This document shows, one piece after another, positions 31,417-39,937 of a stretch of DNA of 53,387 bases (position 1 is its first letter; every line of letters begins with the position of its first letter). The notes beneath the pieces are model-generated. The model had not been told where the DNA came from and did no database searches. It worked only from the letters and a program-made list of their open reading frames with translations. The translations under genes and the position numbers were made by a program. The stretch comes from Candidatus Desulfovibrio intestinavium (GTDB taxonomy: Bacteria > Desulfobacterota > Desulfovibrionia > Desulfovibrionales > Desulfovibrionaceae): positions 1 to 53,387 of the forward strand of contig DWZD01000005.1 of assembly GCA_019118345.1 (NCBI GenBank). The letters run 5' to 3'.

Positions 31417-33627
31417 ATGTCGTTTGTCACCCGTGCCACCCCTCTGGGCGATGGGCGCCCGCTGACGCTGGACGAATCCACCCGATCCGTGGAGGTGGTG
31501 GCCTCCACCCAGGCAGCGGTCACCGTATTCGACTTTGAGGAATGGCAGCCCATCCGCGAGGTCCTGCTCATGAGCGGCTGCCAGCTGCCCGAGTCCGGCC
31601 GGGTGCCCCTGCTGGACTGCCACAGCCGCGAGCATGCCGGGGACATCGTGGGCAGCTTTGACCACATCCGTGTGGAAGACGGACCGCAGGGCCCGCAGCT
31701 GGTGGGCCGGGCCGTCTTCTCGGCCACCCCGGACGGCGAGGCCCCGTTCCGCAAGGTGGTGGAGGGGCATCTTACCGATGTGTCCGTGGGCTACGACGTG
31801 ATCGCGTATCAGCGCATCCGGGCGGGCGAGGTGGCCGTCATCGAAGGCACCACCTACGAAGGCCCGCTGCGTGTGACCACACAGTGGCGCCTCCTGGAGC
31901 TGTCCTGCGTGCCCGTCGGGGCGGACAGCCTTGCCAAGATGCGTTCCGCCATCAACAACCTGCAACCTGCCCGGAAGGGCAAAAAGGAGAGAGCCATGTC
32001 CAAGGAATCCGGGCAGCATGAGCGCGGCAATATCGCGGCCAGACTGCGCGCCCTGCTGGGGCTGCGTGAAGACCCTGAGGAAAAGCCCGCGCCGGAAGGC
32101 GAACCCCGCCAGGCCGTGGTCACGGATGATGCCGGGACCACGGTGGAACCGGAACAGCTCGACGATGCCGAGCTGGAACAGCTGGTGGACGATCTGGGCG
32201 CCCTGCTGGATGAAGCCGAGGCCGAACAGGCGGGCCGTGAAGACGGCCAGCAGCCGGAAGAGGACCAGCGCGAGGGCGATGATGACAAAAACGCCTGCCG
32301 CAGCGCCGTGCTGGCCAGGCTCATGGCCGGCCTCACCCCGGGGCAGCGTCAGCGCTTCGGCCAGCAGCTGGAACGCCAGCGCATCCGGGGCATCCGGGAA
32401 CTGGCCCGCAGCTTCCAGCTCTCCCCGGATCAGGAGGACAAACTGGTTTCCTCGGGCATGAGCCTTGGCCGTGCCCGCAAACAGGTGGAGGACATCGTGG
32501 CGCAGCGCCAGAATTTCGGCCCCGGCTTTCAGGTCGTGAGCGTGGGCCGCACGGAAAAGGAATCCTTCCGGGCCGCCGTGCAGGACAGTCTGCTGCTGCG
32601 CTGCGGCGCCAAGTTGGAAAAGCCCGCGCCCGGCGCGGATGAACTGCAGGGCCTGACCCTGCGCGAGATCGCCCGCGAGATGCTGCTCCGCTCCGGACAG
32701 CGTGCCGGTGGCGACATCCGCACTATCGTGGGCCGCGCCCTGACCACCACGGACATGCCCCAGCTGCTGGTGGAGACCAGCCGCCGCACGCTCATGGAGG
32801 CCTACGAGCAGGCGCCCGAGACCTGGCGCGACTGGTGCGAGACCGGCACGGCCACGGACTTCAAGGCCGGCAAGGCCCTGGGCCTGGAAGGCGACGTGAC
32901 GCTGAAGAAGATCCCCGAGTACGGCGAATACACCGACGGCCGCCTGGCTGAAAATGCCGAGGAATATCGCGTGGAGACCTTTGGCCGCAAGCTGGTGATC
33001 TCCCGTCAGGCCATCATCAACGACGATCTGGGCGCCCTCACCGACATGCCGCGCATGTACGGCGAGGCCTGCGCGGCACTGGTGGGCGATGTGGCCTATC
33101 AGGCCCTGACCGATACGGCCCTCAAGATGGGCGACGGCAAGCCCCTGTTCGACAGCGCCCACCTCAACCTGTTCTCCGGCAAGGGCGGCACGCCCACGGT
33201 GGAGAATCTGGGCGCTGTGGTCACCGGCATGGAGCTGCAGCAGGACAGCTTCGGCAAGGTCGTGACCATCCAGCCCCGCTTCTTCCTCGCGCCCATCGGC
33301 CTCAAGACCGCCTGCGAGTCCTTCTTCAACACCCAGATCACTGCCGGGCCGGTGGTGGGCACGCAGGCACAGCCGCTGGTCCACAATCCCTACGGCGGCG
33401 ACTTCTTCCGGCGCATCTATGACCGCCGTCTGGATCTGGCCGGGGCCACCACATGGTATCTGGCCGCGGCCCGCAGCACCGTCAAGGTCTTCTTCCTGGG
33501 CGGCGTGCAGGCTCCCTACATCGAGAGCCGCGACAATTTCGATACCGACGGCTTCGAAACCAAGGTCCGCATGGACGTGGGCGCCAAGGCCCTGCGCTGG
33601 ATCACTCTCGCCAAGGCCACGGCATAG
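31417..33627 (+). CDS. prohead protease / major capsid protein fusion
   Basis: A 736-residue fusion known from Mu-like and related phages. Residues 1-180 form the protease part (PLLDCHSREHAGDIVG and VGYDVIAYQ). Residues about 190-330 are very acidic and helical, like a scaffold. From about 370 onward is the capsid part related to Mu gpT (VETFGRKLVISRQAIINDDL). Cleavage would release the scaffold and capsid subunits. A strong ribosome binding site inside the gene allows a second product from 31996. The start has aggagg. Confidence 0.9.
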   Translation: MSFVTRATPLGDGRPLTLDESTRSVEVVASTQAAVTVFDFEEWQPIREVLLMSGCQLPESGRVPLLDCHSREHAGDIVGSFDHIRVEDGPQGPQLVGRAVFSATPDGEAPFRKVVEGHLTDVSVGYDVIAYQRIRAGEVAVIEGTTYEGPLRVTTQWRLLELSCVPVGADSLAKMRSAINNLQPARKGKKERAMSKESGQHERGNIAARLRALLGLREDPEEKPAPEGEPRQAVVTDDAGTTVEPEQLDDAELEQLVDDLGALLDEAEAEQAGREDGQQPEEDQREGDDDKNACRSAVLARLMAGLTPGQRQRFGQQLERQRIRGIRELARSFQLSPDQEDKLVSSGMSLGRARKQVEDIVAQRQNFGPGFQVVSVGRTEKESFRAAVQDSLLLRCGAKLEKPAPGADELQGLTLREIAREMLLRSGQRAGGDIRTIVGRALTTTDMPQLLVETSRRTLMEAYEQAPETWRDWCETGTATDFKAGKALGLEGDVTLKKIPEYGEYTDGRLAENAEEYRVETFGRKLVISRQAIINDDLGALTDMPRMYGEACAALVGDVAYQALTDTALKMGDGKPLFDSAHLNLFSGKGGTPTVENLGAVVTGMELQQDSFGKVVTIQPRFFLAPIGLKTACESFFNTQITAGPVVGTQAQPLVHNPYGGDFFRRIYDRRLDLAGATTWYLAAARSTVKVFFLGGVQAPYIESRDNFDTDGFETKVRMDVGAKALRWITLAKATA
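31981..31998 (+). promoter_or_regulatory. internal ribosome binding site for a scaffold-capsid product
   Basis: The sequence aaaaaggagagagccatg places a near-perfect Shine-Dalgarno 7 bases before an in-frame ATG at 31996 (residue 194 of the fusion). It would make a 543-residue protein lacking the protease, comparable to lambda Nu3 made inside gene C. Confidence 0.65.
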
Positions 33628-33644
33628 AAAAGGAGGACAACATC

Positions 33645-34004
33645 ATGCAAAATTCCCGTTCCATGGGCCGCTGTATCCACCACACTCCCGGCAAGGCCGT
33701 GCTGGGCGGCGAGCTGGTCGTGCTCACCGGCATGGTGGCCGTGGCCAGTACCGATATCCCGGCCAACGAAGTGGGGGCCTGCGAGGTGGAGGGCGTCTTT
33801 GCCCTGCCCAAAAAGGCCGGCGAGACCCCCAAACAGGGCGAGCCCCTGTACCTGGCCAGTGACAATACCCTGACCAAGACCTCCGGCACGCCGTTCGTGG
33901 GCACGGCCTGGGCCGATGCCCGGGCCAATGACGCCACGGTGCTCTGCCGCATCAATTTTGGCTACGGCGCGGCCGCTGCGGCGGCCTCCACCCCGGGAGA
34001 CTAG
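33645..34004 (+). CDS. DUF2190-type capsid decoration protein
   Basis: A 119-residue beta-rich protein. The pattern ELVVLTGMVAVASTDIPANEVGACEVEGVFALPK and EPLYLASDN is typical of DUF2190, found next to capsid genes and thought to decorate or stabilise the head. An alanine-rich tail ends it. A strong aaaggagg precedes the ATG. Confidence 0.85.
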   Translation: MQNSRSMGRCIHHTPGKAVLGGELVVLTGMVAVASTDIPANEVGACEVEGVFALPKKAGETPKQGEPLYLASDNTLTKTSGTPFVGTAWADARANDATVLCRINFGYGAAAAAASTPGD

Positions 34005-34077
34005 CCTCCCTCCCCTGCCCGAGGGCCGTGCGCCTGCACGGGGCGCGCGGCCCGTCAGCCTTGTTTGCGAGGATAAC

Positions 34078-34644
34078 ATGGAACAGCGGCGACTGATGGA
34101 TCTGGCCTTTGACTTCTGCATGCGGGCCGAGGGACGGGATGCCTACACCGATGATCCCGAGGACGCGGGCGGCCCCACCAAGTGGGGATTTGCCCTCCAC
34201 TACAACCGGGACATCCTGCCGGACAAGGACGGCAACGGCATCATTGATGCCCGCGACGTGCGCCTGCTGGAACGGGAGGACGCCCGCCGCCTCTGGGAGG
34301 ACGCCTACTGGCGGGCCAACGGCTGCCACCTGCTGCCCGATGCTCCGGCCTTCATCTATGCGGACATGGTTTTCAATCCCGGCCCGGGCGCGGCCCCGAA
34401 GCTGCTGCAGCAGGCGCTCAACGCCCTGGGGCACTCCGTGGCCGTGGACGGCATCATTGGCGACAAGAGCCGGGCGGCCGTTTCGCATTGCGAGCCTGCC
34501 GCTCTGATCATCGAATTGAGCGCCCAGCGCCTGCGCTACTACGGTACGCGAAGCAAGTACGCCCGTTACGGGCTGGGCTGGGACCGCCGGGCCGTCCGCT
34601 GTCTGGGCATGGCGCTGGGCATCCTCTGGGGAGAGGTGCGGTGA
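34078..34644 (+). CDS. endolysin, GH108-type muramidase
   Basis: A 188-residue peptidoglycan hydrolase. The signature EGRDAYTDDPEDAGGPTKWG near residues 18-37 is that of GH108 lysozymes, with Glu18 the probable catalytic acid. A C-terminal peptidoglycan-binding part includes AVDGIIGDKSRAAV. No signal peptide is seen, so it needs a holin to reach the wall. It is first in the lysis cassette; the next gene overlaps it (GTGA). Confidence 0.88.
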   Translation: MEQRRLMDLAFDFCMRAEGRDAYTDDPEDAGGPTKWGFALHYNRDILPDKDGNGIIDARDVRLLEREDARRLWEDAYWRANGCHLLPDAPAFIYADMVFNPGPGAAPKLLQQALNALGHSVAVDGIIGDKSRAAVSHCEPAALIIELSAQRLRYYGTRSKYARYGLGWDRRAVRCLGMALGILWGEVR

Positions 34645-34952
34645 GTCCCCTGCAGGCATCGTTCTGGCTCGGGGCCGTGGCGGCCGCCGGATTGGCCGTC
34701 TTCTATCTGGGCGCGGCCCGGGAAGAGGCCGCCCAGCTGCGGGAATCCCTGCGTATCGGCGAGACCCGGACGCAGGCCGCCGCCGAGGCCCTGTCCGAAT
34801 GGGAAAAGGCCCGCCGGGAAACGGCGGAAAAGGAGCGCGACTATGCCCGTGCTGCAAAGGCTGCTGCTGACCTGCCTCTTGAGCAGCGTTTTGGCGAGTA
34901 TGACCGCCTGTTCGACGCCATCGAGGCTGGTCGTGGCGAACCCGCCCCTTGA
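34641..34952 (+). CDS. inner-membrane spanin (Rz-like)
   Basis: A 103-residue protein from GTG 34641. It has an N-terminal membrane anchor (SFWLGAVAAAGLAVFYLG) and then a charged helix suited to a coiled coil in the periplasm. It overlaps an outer-membrane lipoprotein in another frame, the classic spanin arrangement. With that partner it would fuse inner and outer membranes in the last step of lysis. Confidence 0.8.
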   Translation: MSPLQASFWLGAVAAAGLAVFYLGAAREEAAQLRESLRIGETRTQAAAEALSEWEKARRETAEKERDYARAAKAAADLPLEQRFGEYDRLFDAIEAGRGEPAP

Positions 34953-35151
34953 GCTGCTGGAGGATTGCCCGCCCCCGGCCATCTCCCGGGAGGTATTGCC
35001 CGCCATTGCCGCGGGACGGGCGGATGACGCCGGACGGGCCTATGTGGATTATGTGCTGACCGTGGAGGCGGCGTGGAACGCCTGCCGGGATCGTCAACGT
35101 GCGCTGCGGGCCTATGTGCGCCGCATGGAGGCCCTGCATGATCCGTCCTGA
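34843..35151 (+). CDS. outer-membrane spanin lipoprotein (Rz1-like)
   Basis: A 102-residue lipoprotein with a lipobox around Cys23 (SMTAC). It starts inside the inner spanin gene in the +1 frame and extends about 200 bp past its end, so only part is embedded. The mature part has four further cysteines or prolines in the first half and a helical tail. Signal and overlap make the call firm although sequence families of spanins diverge fast. Confidence 0.8.
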   Translation: MPVLQRLLLTCLLSSVLASMTACSTPSRLVVANPPLELLEDCPPPAISREVLPAIAAGRADDAGRAYVDYVLTVEAAWNACRDRQRALRAYVRRMEALHDPS

Positions 35152-35431
35152 ACCCGATGACGTCCCCTTGGCGCGCGGCTGCCCCACCGAGGATGAACAC
35201 CGCGACCCGTGCGGCATCCTCCCGCCGGAACGCCGGATCGGCAGGCGTCCGCGCCTGCCCGGTCCGCTGCGCACGGCCCTGCTGGTGTTGCTCTGCCTCT
35301 TTGCCGGGCTGGCGCTGGTGGATATGGCCCTGAGCATCATCGATCCCGGCAGGCCCATGCACGTCGCCCGGCTGGTGCTGGAGCCGTTTTTGCGCCTGTC
35401 CGGCCTCATGACGTTGGGGATGGGCATGTGA
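35138..35431 (+). CDS. small membrane protein, holin candidate
   Basis: A 97-residue protein with a charged N-terminal third, one strong hydrophobic helix (TALLVLLCLFAGLALVDMALSII) and a second near the C-terminus (LEPFLRLSGLMTLGMGM). Two membrane spans in a lysis cassette suggest a class II holin. The family is not recognised. It overlaps the Rz1-like gene and touches the next gene (TGATG). Confidence 0.65.
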   Translation: MIRPEPDDVPLARGCPTEDEHRDPCGILPPERRIGRRPRLPGPLRTALLVLLCLFAGLALVDMALSIIDPGRPMHVARLVLEPFLRLSGLMTLGMGM

Positions 35432-35688
35432 TGGTCGATCCCATGACCTACAAGGATGTGCTGGCGGGCGTATGCGCCCTGGTCATGCTCTTTCTGGGCC
35501 TGGGCCTGCGCGAACTGGTCAGTCTGATCCGGCGCATGGTGGAGCATCAGCAGCAATGCCCCACCCGCTATGCGGACCGGCAGCGCAATGATGAGGCCCA
35601 CAAGGGCTTTTACGCCGTGCTGGAGAATCTCAACCTGCGCGTTTCCCTGCTGGAAAAAAGCCTCGATGCCCGCAGGGACAAACGCTGA
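35431..35688 (+). CDS. small anchored protein, holin or holin partner candidate
   Basis: An 85-residue protein with an N-terminal membrane helix (DVLAGVCALVMLFLGLGL), then a soluble region QQCPTRYADRQRNDEAHKGF and a short coiled coil. The soluble region is repeated in the next gene without the membrane helix. It may tune lysis timing. Confidence 0.65.
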   Translation: MVDPMTYKDVLAGVCALVMLFLGLGLRELVSLIRRMVEHQQQCPTRYADRQRNDEAHKGFYAVLENLNLRVSLLEKSLDARRDKR

Positions 35689-35700
35689 AGGAGAAACGAG

Positions 35701-35853
35701 ATGCTCAAAGAGGTGCTCAAGCAGCAGCGTGTCTGCCCGGAACGCTTTGCCGACCGTACCGGCAACAATGCGGCGCATAAACAATGTTATGATGAACTGG
35801 AACAGCTCAATGTACGCGTAAACCTGTTGGAAAAAGACGATCAGAGGGCATGA
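35701..35853 (+). CDS. 50-residue soluble paralogue of the preceding membrane protein
   Basis: A short gene with a very good Shine-Dalgarno (gaaggaga). Its sequence (VCPERFADRTGNNAAHK, then LEQLNVRVNLLEK) aligns with the C-terminal part of the protein at 35431, but the membrane helix is missing. It ends one base before the next ATG. It looks like a duplicate that lost its anchor, and it could block its paralogue as an antiholin would. Confidence 0.7.
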   Translation: MLKEVLKQQRVCPERFADRTGNNAAHKQCYDELEQLNVRVNLLEKDDQRA

Positions 35854-35854
35854 C

Positions 35855-36493
35855 ATGGACGTTCTGGCAATAAAAATGAATGTTGAAGAAGCCCGTAGAT
35901 GGCTGGATGACGGAGGGGAGGAATTTCGTCTGGGATCCTCCCGCCTCAAGGTTGCCAATCAGCGGGCCATCAACCGGACGCTGAAACACATGCGCTCGCT
36001 CATCTCCATGGAAATACGCGACCGCTACTACACCAAAAAGGAAGACGTAGATGCTGCCCTAAAGGTTCACGAAGCCCAGAGCGGCAAGAACCAGCAGGGA
36101 TCCCTGGTCTATCGCAATCACGCCAGCCTGCCGCTGTCCGCTTTTGGCGCCGCGCAGCGCAAGACCTTTGTTTCCGTGCGTGTGCTCAAAGCCCATCGTA
36201 CCCGGCGCATCCAGCCGGGCGGCAAGTGGGGGATTCTGGCCACATCAAGCGGCAGAGCCGCTGTCTGGATGGCCCGTGGGCAGGTCTGGGCGCGCACTGC
36301 CGAACAGGAGCACCCCAGAATGCTCTTTGGCCCCAGCTTCATGAGTTTCTTCGGCCTGCCCAATGTCTCCAAGGCCCTGAGCATCGAGATGAACGAGTTT
36401 TTTGCCAAGCGTCTGGCTCATGAAACACGTGCCTGGACGCTTCTGACGAAAATGCTCAAGGTCAACTTCGTTTCCAGGAGTCAGCGCCCGTGA
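35855..36493 (+). CDS. minor tail protein Z-like
   Basis: A 212-residue protein of the phage minor tail protein Z family: ANQRAINRTLKHMRSLIS in the N-terminal half and RTAEQEHPRMLFGPSF in the C-terminal half. In lambda, Z acts at the head-proximal end of the tail. The next gene overlaps by 4 bp (GTGA). Confidence 0.8.
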   Translation: MDVLAIKMNVEEARRWLDDGGEEFRLGSSRLKVANQRAINRTLKHMRSLISMEIRDRYYTKKEDVDAALKVHEAQSGKNQQGSLVYRNHASLPLSAFGAAQRKTFVSVRVLKAHRTRRIQPGGKWGILATSSGRAAVWMARGQVWARTAEQEHPRMLFGPSFMSFFGLPNVSKALSIEMNEFFAKRLAHETRAWTLLTKMLKVNFVSRSQRP

Positions 36494-36849
36494 GCCAGCC
36501 TTCTCCCTTTGATGCCGTGCTGGAAGACGATACCCAGCGCATTCTGCAAAGTGCTCTGGGGCCGGCATGCACCGTCATGCTTTACGATGATGCCGGTCAC
36601 CCCCACGAGCTGCGCGCCCTGTATGGCCAGCCGGGGGTCGATGTGCAGCCCGGTCAGGCGTCCGCCCCTGTGGTGAACGTGTCCCCCGCCCTGCAGCTGT
36701 CCTGCCGCGATGTCCAGACAGCTCTGGGGAGGGATCTGTGCGCCCGCGACCGAGTCACTGTCCGGAATAGACCGTATCGCATCCTGAGCGTCATGGACGA
36801 CGGTTACGGCCTGCTGGAGTGCAGGCTGCTGGAGGCCGCCCATGTCTGA
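36490..36849 (+). CDS. head-tail joining protein candidate
   Basis: A 119-residue beta-rich protein starting at GTG 36490. Size, position after the Z-like gene, and segments such as ALQLSCRDVQTALGRDLCARDRVTV and NRPYRILSVMDDGYGLLECRL suggest an FII-like joining protein. Recognition is moderate. Confidence 0.65.
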   Translation: MSQPSPFDAVLEDDTQRILQSALGPACTVMLYDDAGHPHELRALYGQPGVDVQPGQASAPVVNVSPALQLSCRDVQTALGRDLCARDRVTVRNRPYRILSVMDDGYGLLECRLLEAAHV

Positions 36850-37483
36850 CGTCCTGTTCGCCTGGGGCGGCGTCCATCCCCGCACGCTCATCCGCCGGGC
36901 CGTCTGTCAGGTCATGCGCGAGCATGATGGACTGGCCGGTCTCGTTGCTGCCCGGATCTGGCCCAACCGCATGGAGCACTGGTTCCGCAACGAGCTTCCG
37001 GCGGCCGGGGTCTATACCGTCAGCGAGCAGCGCGTGGAGTCCGATACGCGGCCCGAACCGCAGGAGCGGGTCATCTCCCTGGCCGTTGAGCTGCTGGGCG
37101 GGGAGCTGGAGGCCGTGGACGATACGCTGGACGCCCTCTGTCTGCAGACGGAGCGGGCCGTGCTGCGGCTGGACGTCATCGGCCGGGCCATGGGCGCCAT
37201 CGTGGACGCCAGCCTGCCCGCGCCCCTGCCGCTGGTTCGCGGTACGCACCCGGCGGACACCCTGCTCTCCATCACCCACACCGGCACCGAGCTGGGCATC
37301 GCGACCGACGGCGCCCGCGAGTACGGCGTGGCCACCCTGAACTTTGATCTGGAATACCGCTGGCCCGTCGTGCCCCCGGAGCTGGCCGATTTTCTGCTGG
37401 CCCATACGGACTGGTACGTCCACCCCGGTGATGACCGGGTGGACATGATCTCACAGGTAACCTTTGTCCCGGAGGAAAACTGA
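36842..37483 (+). CDS. tail terminator/completion protein candidate
   Basis: A 213-residue protein overlapping its neighbours on both sides. The central part (RVISLAVELLGGELEAVDDTLDAL) and C-terminal beta segments (LNFDLEYRW) fit the tail-completion proteins placed before the sheath gene in Mu-like phages. The family is inferred from order. Confidence 0.6.
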   Translation: MSDVLFAWGGVHPRTLIRRAVCQVMREHDGLAGLVAARIWPNRMEHWFRNELPAAGVYTVSEQRVESDTRPEPQERVISLAVELLGGELEAVDDTLDALCLQTERAVLRLDVIGRAMGAIVDASLPAPLPLVRGTHPADTLLSITHTGTELGIATDGAREYGVATLNFDLEYRWPVVPPELADFLLAHTDWYVHPGDDRVDMISQVTFVPEEN

Positions 37484-37668
37484 TGTCTCACCCCACCACC
37501 ATGCTTGTCGTGCCCGCCGTGCGCGATGGCCGGCCCCTGCGTATCGCCGATCCGCAGTCCGGCCAGTACCTGCCGCCCGAGGGCGCGCTCGTCCCCCGTT
37601 CCGCCTTCTGGCTGCGCCGCCTCAAGGAAGGCGACGTGCAGCCCAAGCCCGCCGCCAGGGAGGAGTAA
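37483..37668 (+). CDS. DUF2635 protein (Mu gp38-like)
   Basis: A 61-residue protein with VVPAVRDGRPLRIADPQSGQ and the WLRRLKEGDV segment, which match DUF2635, always found just before the sheath gene in Mu-like tails. Function unknown. The stop abuts the sheath start. Confidence 0.85.
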   Translation: MSHPTTMLVVPAVRDGRPLRIADPQSGQYLPPEGALVPRSAFWLRRLKEGDVQPKPAAREE

Positions 37669-39144
37669 ATGTCCATCGCCTTCAATACCCTGTCCGATAC
37701 GGTTCGTCTGCCCTTTGCCTATGCCGAGTTCGACGGTTCCGGCGCGTCCGATGACCCGGCCGTCATGCCCTATACCGTACTTGTGGTGGGTCAGATGCTC
37801 GACGGCGGCACGGTCGAGGAAGGCAGCGTGCAGCGCCCCATGAGCGCGGAACAGGCCGCCACCCTCTTTGGCGAGGGCAGTCAGTTGGCCGCCATGTGTG
37901 CCGCCTACCTCAATGCCAACAGCATCACCAGGATGCTGGCCATCGGCGTCAGGGATGCCGAGGAAGGCACGGCCGCCAAGGGGGCGCTGACCATCAGCGG
38001 CACCTGCGTCAACGCAGTACCGCTCTGCCTCTACATCAACGGCAAGCTGGTGCGTGCCGCCGCACCTCTGGCAGCCGAGGCCTCTGCCGTGGCCGAAAAT
38101 CTGACCAATGCCATCAATGCCGACACGAGCCTGCCCGTGACGGCCACCTTCAGTGGTGGCGAGGTCAGCCTGACCGCCCGGCACAAGGGCGAGTGCGGCA
38201 ACGACATCGACCTGCGCATCTCGTACTACGACGAGGACAAGCCCGGCGGCCTGACCTTCAGCATCACCAAGATGACCGGCGGCGCCGGCAATCCTGACCC
38301 GGCTCCGGTCATCGCGGCCATGGCCAATGATCAGTACCACGTCATCGCCTGGCCGTGGACGGACAGTGCCAGCCTTGCTGCCCTGCGCGATGAGCTGGCG
38401 GACCGCTGGGGTCCCCTGCGCCAGATCGACGGGCAGGCCATCGTGGTCAGGCGCGGCACCTTCGGCGAGGTGACCACCTTCGCGGGCGAACGCAATGACA
38501 AACATCTGACCGTCTTCGCCTCCGAGGGCAGCCCCACCTCCCCGTGGGAAGACGCGGCCGCCACGGCGGGCGTCATCGCCTACTACGGCAACAACGATCC
38601 TGCCCGGGGCTTCAACACTCTGCTGGTGCCGGGCGTGCTGGCCCCTGCCCTTGCCGACCGCTGGACCGACTTCCCCGAAAAGAACCAGGCCCTCTTCGAG
38701 GGCGTCTCCACCCGCTATGTGGCCCCGGACGGCACAGTGCGCCTGCAAAAGTGCATCACCACCTATCGCCTCAACGATCTGGGCGCCGAGGACAAGGCCT
38801 TCCTTTCCCTCAACAGCCCCCTGACGCTCTCCTACCTGCGCTACGACTGGAACAATTATCTGAAGACCAAATATCCGCGCCACAAGCTGGCCTCGGATGC
38901 CGATGCCGCCCGCTATGATGCCAGTCAGCCCATCATGACGCCCAAGCTGGGCCGGGCCGAGGCCATCGCCCGCTTCATGGACGCCTGGCTGCCGCTGGGC
39001 CTGGTGGAAGGCAGCGAGCAGTTCAAGGCCGCCCTGCTCTGCGAGCGCAACGCCAAGAACGAGAACCGGCTGGACTGGCTGCTGCGGCCTGATCTGGTCA
39101 ACCAGTTCGAAGTGGCCGGGACGCTCATCCGGCACATCGTCTAA
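37669..39144 (+). CDS. tail sheath protein (Mu gpL-like)
   Basis: A 491-residue contractile sheath subunit, close to Mu gpL in length. The N-terminal part (PYTVLVVGQMLDGGTVEEG) and the domain around NDPARGFNTLLVPGVLAP are typical. It defines the phage as a myovirus. The C-terminal region ends with FEVAGTLIRHIV, as is common. Confidence 0.93.
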   Translation: MSIAFNTLSDTVRLPFAYAEFDGSGASDDPAVMPYTVLVVGQMLDGGTVEEGSVQRPMSAEQAATLFGEGSQLAAMCAAYLNANSITRMLAIGVRDAEEGTAAKGALTISGTCVNAVPLCLYINGKLVRAAAPLAAEASAVAENLTNAINADTSLPVTATFSGGEVSLTARHKGECGNDIDLRISYYDEDKPGGLTFSITKMTGGAGNPDPAPVIAAMANDQYHVIAWPWTDSASLAALRDELADRWGPLRQIDGQAIVVRRGTFGEVTTFAGERNDKHLTVFASEGSPTSPWEDAAATAGVIAYYGNNDPARGFNTLLVPGVLAPALADRWTDFPEKNQALFEGVSTRYVAPDGTVRLQKCITTYRLNDLGAEDKAFLSLNSPLTLSYLRYDWNNYLKTKYPRHKLASDADAARYDASQPIMTPKLGRAEAIARFMDAWLPLGLVEGSEQFKAALLCERNAKNENRLDWLLRPDLVNQFEVAGTLIRHIV

Positions 39145-39158
39145 GGGGGGTGAGAAGC

Positions 39159-39536
39159 ATGGGCAACGGTACCAACAATCGCCGGGCAGGCATCATCTAC
39201 GTCAAGGTGGACGGCCAGCAGTACGACGCCAAGGGCGCCTATACCTACAATCTGGGCAAGCCCAAACGTGACGCCATCATCGGCGCCGACGGCGTGCACG
39301 GCTACAAGGAAACGCCGCAGGTGGCCTTCATCGAGGGGGCCGTCACGGACAGCGATGCGCTGGATCTGGCCGCTCTGGTGACGGCCGACAATGTCACCGT
39401 CACGCTGGAACTCAACAACGGCAAGGTGGTCACCCTCTCCAATGCCTGGTTTGCCTCAGAAGGCAGCGGCAGCACGGATGAAGGCGAGATCGCCGTGCGT
39501 TTCGAATCGCGGCGCGAAGCCGTGGAAAGCAACTAG
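39159..39536 (+). CDS. tail tube protein (Mu gpM-like)
   Basis: A 125-residue tube subunit with GIIYVKVDGQQYDAKGAYTY at the start and TLSNAWFASEGSGSTDEGEI near the end, both typical. I use ATG 39159; a GTG at 39150 is in frame but poorly spaced from the G-run. Confidence 0.9.
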   Translation: MGNGTNNRRAGIIYVKVDGQQYDAKGAYTYNLGKPKRDAIIGADGVHGYKETPQVAFIEGAVTDSDALDLAALVTADNVTVTLELNNGKVVTLSNAWFASEGSGSTDEGEIAVRFESRREAVESN

Positions 39537-39545
39537 GAGAGCACT

Positions 39546-39800
39546 ATGGAACCCATCGTCATCAGGCTGCAGACGCCGCTGACCCACGGCACCGAAACCA
39601 TCACCGAGCTGCGCTTCACCCGCGAGCCGCAGGTGCGCGACATGAAGGGCATCAAAATTCGCAACATGACCTTTGACGACATCCTGCTGCTGGTGTCCCG
39701 CCTGGTCAATGTGCCCCCCAGCGTGCTGGGGCAGATGTCCATGAGCGACTTTGCCGGCGTGGGCGAGGTGGTGGCGGGTTTTTTGGGCGATGGCCGGTAG
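39546..39800 (+). CDS. tail assembly chaperone, short product (Mu gp41 / P2 gpE-like)
   Basis: An 84-residue chaperone for the tape measure: LTHGTETITELRFTREPQVRDMKG is the family signature. Near its end the slippery heptamer T TTT TTG (39779-39785) allows a -1 shift into the downstream frame. The zero frame stops at 39798-39800. Confidence 0.88.
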   Translation: MEPIVIRLQTPLTHGTETITELRFTREPQVRDMKGIKIRNMTFDDILLLVSRLVNVPPSVLGQMSMSDFAGVGEVVAGFLGDGR

Positions 39801-39937
39801 ACTGGGCCGAGGCGGTCATCCAGCTGGCCTGGCTCTATCACTGGCCGCCGTCGGAGCTGGACGCCATGACCGCCCGTGATCTGGTCTGGTGGGCCGAACG
39901 CACGGCGGAACTGGGCAAACGCATGGAGAAAGACTGA
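39546..39937 (+). CDS. tail assembly chaperone, -1 frameshift product
   Basis: A -1 shift at 39779-39785 joins the short chaperone to a 50-residue extension read from 39785 to 39934 (DWAEAVIQLAWLYHWPPSEL, ending in KRMEKD), giving about 130 residues. The extension has no start codon or ribosome binding site of its own and matches the E-prime type of tail phages. The stop (39935-39937) shares one base with the tape measure ATG. Confidence 0.85.

Noticed and set aside
34488..34640. Longer N-terminus for the inner spanin
   Set aside because: The extension overlaps the endolysin, is Arg/Pro-rich and would place the membrane anchor internally. The GTG at 34641 overlapping the endolysin stop is the natural start.
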